A stretch of 64,000 nt of DNA from Sipunculus nudus. Its lineage: Eukaryota > Annelida > Sipuncula > Golfingiida > Sipunculidae. Positions 55,905-64,000 of this stretch are shown in pieces. Location: NCBI GenBank assembly GCA_026874595.1, contig CM049320.1:22451714-22515713 (forward strand). Direction: 5' to 3'. The position numbers were made by a program, and so were the translations under genes. Below the pieces are notes generated by a model. It did no database searches. It had not been told where the DNA came from and worked only from the letters and a program-made list of their open reading frames with translations. The number at the start of each line of letters is the position of its first letter. Position 1 is the stretch's first letter.

Positions 55905-56143
55905 AAGAAAAAAAGGTTACATGTAGAACCCTAAGGGTTCTTTGGAGTGGAGCCAGTGGGGAACCCTAAGAGGTTCCAAGTAGAACCATCCAGACAGAAT
56001 TCTTTCTAGTACCCTCCCCAGGGGTTGGGTTCTTTTAGGAACCATAAGGGTTCTCTATGAAACCCTGATTATGGGGGCCTCAAAGAACCCTACAGAAAGG
56101 TTCTTCCTGTAACCAATTTTTTTCATGGAAGGGTTCTTACAGG

Positions 56144-56184
<41 letters not shown>

Positions 56185-56193
56185 TATATATAT
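55905..56193. repeat. GGGTTCT/AGAACCC repeat patch and TA run
   Basis: The words AAGGGTTCT, GGTTCTT and AGAACCCT alternate on both strands about fifteen times in 220 bp, forming a low-order palindromic repeat. A TA microsatellite follows at about 56150-56180. Confidence 0.7.
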
Positions 56194-56199
56194 ATAATG

Positions 56200-57600
56200 T
56201 TATGTTGTTTCAATTTGTATTCGTATTAATTTTCTAGGGTGCGATTTATCAGAAATAATAATATAAATGGTCTTTGTCAACTGTTGATTTATTAACATGA
56301 AATTCGCGGCGATAATTTCATATTTTTAAGAATGGTAATATTTGGATAAAGTAGCTGCATAAAGGGGAACAATGGCAATAAATATATCATGGAAATATGA
56401 TAAGTCCTTCCGGACGAAATCAAAACACAAACAAATCGGAAATACATTTTTATTTAGTTGTGAAGATCCACTTGTGAAAACTGACCACAAGTAATAAAAA
56501 ACAAACGCATATATATGCACCTGAACAATATATTTTGACAACTGTGATTTAGAGTTAATCACCTTGCACAGTTCCAAGCCGTTTTCTCAACAATAATACT
56601 TATAAATTCAATTCCCTTTGAATCGTCAAGCGCAGTCTTTGGTCGAAGGTACCTCTGAGTGTACTGTTCTTTTTGGGGTTTGTAAGCTGGTGTGCTAGAT
56701 AGAGAACATAGTTCTGAAGCATTTTAGTATGTTCTTAGTACATGCTTATCTCTTGTAATTTCAGATCCGCTTGTTTAATCAATAAATATATTATTATTAA
56801 TATACTTAATATTAATTAAAACTAGCTGCTCCCGTGGAAAATCCACGGCAATATCTGGTGTATATTTTTGTAATGAGCTGATAGGAACCAAACGACGCAT
56901 ATTTTAATTCTAAGATTTTTGCAGGAACTTTTGTCATGTGATTCACTTATATGATATGAATATTACTTCTGCTAGAATTCTCCAGGAACACCCTCCCCCA
57001 AAATTTCAACATTGAAATAAAAGTCATTCAATTCCAAAAATTTCTCACAAAAAATAAATTTTGGAAAGAGACGTGCGGCATATACAGGGTGTACGAATTT
57101 TTAAGTGAGAAGTTTTATTCCCGATAAACAACAAAGGCCCGACAGCTTCATTGCTTGGGAAATATCGTAGGTGTAATGATTGTATAAAGAAGCATTCTAC
57201 CGTGAAATTATATGAAAGATGCTTTGTATTATTTGAAGCTCAGGCGACATCGTCTAACACGAAGTTTATTCAGTGTAGTCAGTTGAGGGTATAGTCTAAG
57301 GCATGTTAACAGACACATGCGTTATTTGTATACACAAACATATGTCGTTGGTCTCTTGAATGCGAAACTCATAGCTGCCAATGTGAAAACGATAGGCCCA
57401 GAAAAATATATTCCAACGGTATCAAATTATATCAAATGATATCAAAACTGTAAATTATTATGGAATAGGGAGGTCTGATGCAAAATTGACAACTCTCCCA
57501 GATAAAAAAAAGCAAGTTGATCTATTTCGATGAAAGCATTTAGCAAAGAAACCACATCAGCCCTCGTTTCTTGCATTGTCTTTCACCAAATTAACGCAAA
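56200..57600. other. Gene-free DNA
   Basis: Nothing recognised. Confidence 0.45.
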
Positions 57601-57610
57601 ATATAATAAA

Positions 57611-58990
57611 CAGATTTTGCTGAAATTTTGTAGAGGGGTAGAGTAAAACTGCATCCGTAATCCATTACATTTTTGGAGGTTAACGGAATCACCATAATAT
57701 ATTTTTTCTTAAGTTCGATAAACACAGTTCCTCAAATGAATAATTATAAGGGCCTTTTCCTTTGTCTCCGAGTATGCAATTCGTATGCAGTTGTTCTGCC
57801 ACTCGCCTAGTGAACCCATGTTTCTGAAACATGACGATGGTTTATATGAAACGTGCACGTAAGAACTAACGACTGATTAGTAGATTCTGGCGGGGGTTTC
57901 AAAGTCCCCACAAGATTGAGGACCCTTTGAAAGTGTGTGCAATCACCCCCCCACCCCCCTCCCCCCACCCCCCTCCCCCCGGCTTCCTATTGAAAAAAAC
58001 TTTTTCAAACAACCCATAAATCGGCCGAACTATTAAACCGTGGTTATCGTGGAAAGATACTTCTGAATGTATAAAAATCAACATACCTGTAAACATATTA
58101 AACGGTGATCGTGTAAAGGCCTCAGCTCTTTGTGTCCACTCAACGGAAAAGTGCTCCCTATTTAATGATTCATGTGGACATGTGTTCCGTGCTTGAATTT
58201 AAATCTTTACTTCCTTTTGACAGAATAAAATTCCTTAACATTCGATATAATGGTAATGGGATCCAGTGGGGATTACAGGTTGCCTCCTGAAAAAGCTTGA
58301 CAGGCGAAAAATGTTTTGCTGAACATTTGTAGAGGGTTAGGGCAAAGACATATCAATAGTCCATTTCATTTTGGAGGTGATTCGAATAACCAAAATATGT
58401 ATTTTCTCATAAACCATTATGACAAAGGACCACGTGGAAGCCACCCATTCGTATTTAATTGTTCTGCCACTCGCAAGGTGAACAAATAAATGTGAACCCT
58501 TCCCCCCCCCCCCGACCCCATCCTCACCCAATCTGAATGATAATTAAGTTGTTGGGCTCTTTTTTTTAAAAAAAAACTTCATAAAACACATGACTTGGCC
58601 AAACATTTGAAACCATGTTATCATGGAAAGATATTTTTGAATGTATAAAAATCAACATACCTGTAACCCCTAAAACATTTGTCTAACGGTGGTCACATCA
58701 CTGGACTCAGTGCAAAGTGTTAACCAAACTGAAAAGCCCTCGCATTGAAAGCGGAGTCATGTGGTCTTTGGATTAAAAACCTTTACTTCCTTTGAGAGAG
58801 AAAATTCCTTTAGAGGCGTTACAATGGATATGGGGGATCAATGGGGATTATAGTGGACCCGCGTGACTGCGTATTGCACAGAAATGCCTTTTGGGCAGGA
58901 TATGCGCGCTGGCCACGGTCTTAACAGGCCAGTGAAAATCCCCCGAGGCGCCTCCTGAAAAAGCGTCACAGGCGTGGAGGACCTTGCAGC
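57611..58990. repeat. ~700-bp tandem duplication with C-rich tracts
   Basis: Two diverged units start near 57611 and 58310, 699 bp apart. They share 'ttttgctgaa', 'gttctgccactcgc', a C-rich run (57946-57980 and 58502-58513), 'gaatgtataaaaatcaacat', 'tttacttcctttgagag' and 'cctcctgaaaaagc'. The second unit has about 100 extra bp near 58855-58950. Confidence 0.75.
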
Positions 58991-58994
58991 ACCA

Positions 58995-59818
58995 AAGAAA
59001 TAGGGGCACCTAATGGGGAAATATTAAAATTATTAATTATTCAGCTTAATAGGGCATAATCCTGCAAAATAAAACAAACTTGTCCTAGAAGAGCACACCA
59101 CCGATACGTCTGTCGAATTTGGAGAGTTAAATCAGAACGGAAGCAGGTAAACCGTGGTCTAGAAAAAAAAACCCAACTCCGTATTAATTATATTGATAAT
59201 GCCTGCCTGTTTCGCAAAAACAGAACATATCAAACCGTAGCAACATGTAATCGACAAACAGCAGTTCATGCATCTATACTATATTTGTACCGTCGGTCAG
59301 CAGATACACCTTAGTAAATGATTTAAACAAACACAAGTCCAATGGGCCAATGTATTGTTTCTGTGTATACAAGTCTTATATCCTGAACGACATGTCTGCG
59401 TAGTATCGATGCTGTTTGATTGCGATAAATCCAAAATCTTCGCGACGGTCGAAATAATCACTCCTTTCGTGTCTTATTCCTTAATTGCATAATGCGTGCT
59501 GGGAAAGGATTGTTGCTTCGGAGAGTGGATCTGGAAAATAAGAGGTGAGATATATAAATAAAAGCTATATACACGTGTGTGTGTGTGTGTGTGTGTGTAA
59601 CTGGTGTCACACAGGTGTCATGCAGAGAGAGAAATCACGCAAGCTTCCTGGTTTTCAAACGAGGAAAAATAAAACAGGTGTCTTACCATCAGTTGTTCAT
59701 CGCCTGTTCGTATAATCCTGAAAATTTCGTCTGTTCAATCTATGAACCTTAGTTAATTAATACAAAACATATTACAAACATAATAACATGTATTTTTACA
59801 ACGATATATCATTACATA
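58995..59818. other. Gene-free DNA with a GT microsatellite
   Basis: (GT)n at about 59574-59598. A short ATG-to-donor stretch at about 59490-59544 exists but is too small to call an exon. Confidence 0.45.
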
Positions 59819-59824
59819 GAATAC

Positions 59825-61544
59825 TACGGTGGCTGATTTAGGACACAGAAAAAAATATTTATCTCGAGATCTCGAGATGTTATCTCGAGATCTCGACATA
59901 GAATTTCGCAAAAAAAAAATTAGGAATAAAAAAAATATCTCGCCAAAAAATATTTAGGAAGCAAACAAAAAAGTTAGAAAGCAAAAGAATTTAGAAAGCA
60001 AACATTTTTTTTTTTTTTGAAGCAAATAAAAAATTAACGAACCAAAAAAAATTTTAGGAAGCAAAAAGAAAAAACTTAGAAAGCAAAAAAAAATTTAGGA
60101 AGCAAAAAGAAATTGAGGTAACCCAAGCTGGGATTGGGTCATATAACACCACTTTGACGTATAAACATTTTATCTACAGGCTATTTGTACACAAGGTACT
60201 TGAGCATGTGTTAACATACAGATAAAAATAATCCCTAGTTGATGTTCGTTAGAGCATGTGAAGCAATGCAGTATTTGTCATTTACAGAACTCTGTACTCT
60301 CTGAAGTGAAGCCAGATGTTTCTGCCGGACGTTTTTCTATTACGATCGGTGGCAATTTTTGCAACCCCCCAACCCCCACCCACCCCGACCCAATTTTTAA
60401 ATACACGTGGATATAGACAAAGACACCGCCATTACCCATAGGATTGGCTCATTTTTATGAAAGGTTTAATAGATTATGTTTACTTAGATTATGTTTACCT
60501 TCACTTTTTAAATATGTATATGCAGAGTTAGCCGGTATTACAAAGATTCTATACATGAAGCAGGTGAATAGCGACTTTAAGACCAAAGCAGAGCATTTTG
60601 CTGAAGAAAAATCATGATGAGAGATGATCGAAATATTTAAACCGTTTATTTATAAATATAAAACATTTATGAAGATTGGTTGACTAAAGGTAATCTGAGC
60701 TATAGTTATAGCTATAGTTGATCAAGACTTGTCCTTTAGGGGCTGAAGCACCCCCCCCCCCCCCCAAGCGTACAGTAATCATATTTAGCATATCTACATT
60801 TATGATGGTCTAATACATGTTCCATAAAAGAACACACCATTTCAATAAAAACAAAAGCTGAAAGAAATTGTACAAAAAGCGTGTTTCTATAAGAAGCTCA
60901 TATTTTTTGGTAATTTTAAAATAATAAGGTACCCACATTGCATGCATGCATGCCTAAACATTTCTATTTGAGTGATTTAACAGCCATGGCTCCGAATCCG
61001 CCGTTCAGGTAGAATGTTTTAGTTTCTTTAGGCTTTGACATCTTCCTTACGGATATGAATAATTAAATATTGAATTTATATTGAACTTTTCTTCAAATCG
61101 CCTTATCTTAGGGGATATACAAACTTGATTTATTTTAAATTAATGATATAGTATTACCGTTCAGTCAAACACAGTATACATGGTCTTTGTTTTATAATTG
61201 CAATAGTCAGCACTCTTAACGTATACTGTCCCTTTAACGTTGCTTTGCTTTATGTCAATTCAGCTTCGAATGGTTCGTACAAGTGTGAAATTTTATTTGA
61301 AGATCTCGAGATATATACATATTTTTTTGCTTCCTATATTTTATTTTTTTGCGAGATATATATATTTTTTTTGGCTTCCTAAATTTTTTTGTTCGCTTCC
61401 TAAAAATATTTTTTTTTACTTCCTAAATTATTTTTTTGGCTTCCAATTTTTTTTTTTTTGGCGAAATTTATGTCGAGATCTCGAGATGTTATCTCGAGAT
61501 CTCGAGATCATAATTTTTTTCTGTGTCCTAAATCAGCTAAAATA
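59825..61544. mobile_element. Foldback element, TACGG group, copy 2 (1720 bp)
   Basis: Same orientation and same core as copy 1 (shared 'cactttgacgtataaacatt', 'tgtttctgccggacg', 'gaccaaagcagagcattttg'). The left terminus is intact ('tacggtggctgatttaggac'). The right terminus is altered to 'aatcagctaaaata' but still ends in TA. The direct repeat GAATAC abuts both ends (59819-59824 and 61545-61550). The arms again are A-rich 'aggaagcaaa' on the left and T-rich 'gcttcctaaa' on the right, with CTCGAGATCTCGAGAT palindromes. No ORF. Confidence 0.85.
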
Positions 61545-61550
61545 GAATAC

Positions 61551-62660
61551 GTACTTTTTACCTTATTTCTTTATTTACCTTAAAATGTGTATTACCATTA
61601 TAATAAGATACCTTCTTATTTATAATTGGGTTGGTAATACAGACAAAAACATATTTATCTTTGCATTGTGATACACAATTCCTCGTGCATTAATAATATT
61701 GTTTCTTAATTTTTTTTTTTTGGCTTCGTAATTTTTTTTTGGCTTCGTAATTTTTTTTTTTTTTTGCTTCCTAATTTTTTTTTCCTTCAAAAAATTTTTT
61801 TGCGAAATTTATGTCGAGATCTCGAGATAACTATTTTTTTCTGTGTCCCAAATCAGCTAAAGTAGAATACGTACTTTTACCTTATTTCTTTATTTACCTT
61901 AAAATGGGTATTACCATTATAATAAGATACCTTCTTATTTATAATTGGGTTGGTAATACAGACAAAAACATATTTATCTTTGCATTGTGATACACAATTC
62001 CTCGTGCATTAATAATATTGTTTCTTAATTTTTTTTTTTTTTTGGCTTCGTAATTTTTTTTTGGCTTCGTAATTTTTTTTTTTTTTGCTTCCTAATTTTT
62101 TTTTTTCCTTCAAAAAAATTTTTTGCGAAATTTATGTCGAGATCTCGAGATAACTATTTTTTTCTGTGTCCCAAATCAGCTAAAGTAGAATACGTACTTT
62201 TACCTTATTTCTTTATTTACCTTAAAATGGGTATTACCATTATAATAAGATACCTTCTTATTTATAATTGGGTTGGTAATACAGACAAAAACATATTTAT
62301 CTTTGCATTGTGATACACAATTCCTCGTGCATTAATAATATTGTTTCTTAATTTTTTTTTTGGCTTCGTAATTTTTTTTTGGCTTCGTAATTTTTTTTTT
62401 TTTTTTTTTTGCTTCCTAATTTTTTTTTTCCTTCCAAAATTTTTTTTTGCGAAATTTATGTCGAGATCTCGAGATAACTATTTTTTTCTGTGTCCCAAAT
62501 CAGCTAAAGTAGAATACGTACTTTTACCTTATTTCTTTATTTACCTTAAAATGTGTATTACCATTATAATAAGATACCTTCTTATTTATCATTGGGTTGG
62601 TAATACAGACAAAAACATATTTATCTTTGCATTGTGATACACAATAATTAATATTTTTTT
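61551..62660. repeat. ~322-bp tandem array containing the TACGG-element right end
   Basis: 'gtacttttaccttatttctt' (or variant) starts at 61551, 61871, 62194 and 62518, giving unit lengths of 320, 323 and 324 bp. Each full unit joins about 200 bp of flanking DNA to T-rich 'ggcttcgtaa' arms and a right terminus ending '...aatcagctaaagta' plus GAATAC. The fourth copy is partial. Units are nearly identical, so amplification is recent. Confidence 0.85.
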
Positions 62661-62664
62661 TTAA

Positions 62665-64000
62665 TAATATTTTTGATATGGAAATGGCTCTGGAATGAAT
62701 TACCATGTTATAACCGTCACAAGAAATACATTCCTCTTTCTTTTTTCATTTGCATTCTTGCTAGTTTGACGGACGTATCTGGTTTATGTAAAGAGAAAGA
62801 ATGGATGGATGACTTTAGTACATACTTGACAATAATTAATCGGTGCAACACCAGGCTTATTAGAGAACGTCTTCAGCGAATGTGTAATTAAGCTTAACCA
62901 AGCAAGAAATACACTCCGTTTTGTACCTCAGAACCATGTGTTGAAACCCCTAATTAGATTACAATCAACATATAATAAACACGTGGCTATAATATAAATA
63001 GATTTCTCGATAACGTGTTCTTGTGGTTTTTGTATGTTGAATAATTTGTCGAACAACTTCAAGAAACGGCCTTAGGATAAGATAACAATGTGAACTGTCC
63101 CGCTAATACCGGATGTGATGAATATGTTTTACAGTCTCACCTGTTTATAGGGTTTAGTTTGAATCACTGAAGCCGCTGATTTTGTTTGGTGACGGTTTTG
63201 GTTAGAAGCGGCATTTTCCTCTTTTTCAATTATTGGAACTGTTTCTAAATATATATAGTTACGTTCCAGTGGGACGCAGATCGATAGGACGCATGTTATT
63301 TCAGAGCACCCGCCGAGATGCGGCTCGAGCAGACGCGGTTAACTGCTCATGCCTGGAACGTCCTCAGAAACGTAGTCCAGTACGACGCTTTTCTGTGCTT
63401 ATGGTTGTGTAAAACGCACCAAGAGGCGAGGCGGCCAGGCAATATCCTATTCATGATATATTTAGGTTATATTCGCTGTTAATTTGTTGATAGGATATAA
63501 CATTGTTTTATTTACTTGTATATTTTATTCATTTTGACTTGAAATTAACTGTTTTGTTGAATGTCCCCGGAAAACAGGCATGTGTTGTCGTTTATGGAAT
63601 TTGATAGGCCAAAGACGAAAATATGAATTGTTCAAGATACTCCATGCAACAAATGTACAATTTTCTGTTTCTAGATAGGTCACATAGACATCTAAATTCA
63701 GAGAGAATTAAAATTGATGCAAAACGTGTTGAAACGACATTCCGTATGGAAGACTTTTGAATGGAGTACTTAATAAGGAGTAAAAGTGTAGGTGATTGTG
63801 GGCCGACTTTATTAAATGAGACCGTTTCATTATTTTTTCTGTTGCATAATTCCAGTTTTATCAATCACGTTTTGGTCTAGTTATGGTCGGCCTCTGACTC
63901 ACAGCCGACCTTGTGGGACGACACGCGTGATGGGTAGCCTGATTTTGACCAGACGAAGGCTGAAAAAGATATGGCGGTCGATGGCGGATGTAAATATAAA
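62665..64000. other. Gene-free DNA
   Basis: No supported gene. A CpG-rich patch at about 63260-63440 is bracketed by inverted ACGTTCCAG (63261) and CTGGAACGT (near 63353). Another GC rise at 63880-64000 continues past the window edge and could be the start of a gene. Confidence 0.4.

Noticed and set aside
1-64000. CRISPR arrays, bacterial operons or phage modules
   Set aside because: The direct repeats seen are contiguous satellites without unique spacers, and the only genes are spliced eukaryotic exons and eukaryotic transposon relics.

Overview
This is a eukaryotic, AT-rich, intron-containing nuclear fragment, most likely from a mollusc and probably a marine bivalve. That assignment is inference. 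It rests on spliced genes with long repeat-filled introns, an ISL2EU-type transposon with THAP, DDE and YqaJ modules, a Penelope-like retroelement carrying a hammerhead ribozyme, and dispersed repeat styles I associate with bivalve genomes. There is no bacterial, phage or CRISPR organisation. Host coding content is very low.

Host genes: two exons can be supported. One is the terminal exon of a ceramide-1-phosphate/glycolipid transfer protein (670-1183, +). The other is the first coding exon of a rhodopsin-like GPCR (44283-44493, +), carrying TM1, TM2 and a consensus splice donor. A 17-codon terminal exon at 4450-4503 is only a candidate.

Mobile elements, left to right: a 422-bp inverted-repeat element (5575-5996); a TIR-bounded element packed with a ~157-bp satellite (13074-15042); a decayed ISL2EU transposon (about 15.13-18.36 kb) with convergent YqaJ and THAP/DDE pseudogenes, and a hammerhead-ribozyme fragment inserted in its intron; a 5'-truncated LINE (21214-23504) inserted into an older dispersed repeat with a 6-bp target duplication; a 5'-truncated Penelope-like element between two TA microsatellites (28014-29145) ending in a textbook type I hammerhead; a tRNA-derived SINE (34.9-35.15 kb); a second ISL2EU fragment (45.67-46.74 kb); two copies of a 1.7-1.8-kb foldback element (47383-49177 and 59825-61544), the second followed by a tandem array containing its own right end; and a GC-rich TIR element (53281-54173).

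Tandem repeats are prominent. They include a ~95-copy 27-bp minisatellite (30826-33397) that stays open in five of six frames, a 45-bp array (40.28-40.69 kb) whose single-copy precursor lies 1.4 kb upstream, the 157-bp satellite, a pair of inverted paralogous repeats near 11 and 51 kb, and many TA and poly-C tracts.

The most novel signal is a set of three non-coding elements (5575-5996, 47383-49177, 59825-61544). They share TA-ended termini (TACGG or derivatives), exact 6-bp target-site duplications and internal CGAGAT-type palindromes. They look like one transposon group mobilised by the same, unseen transposase.
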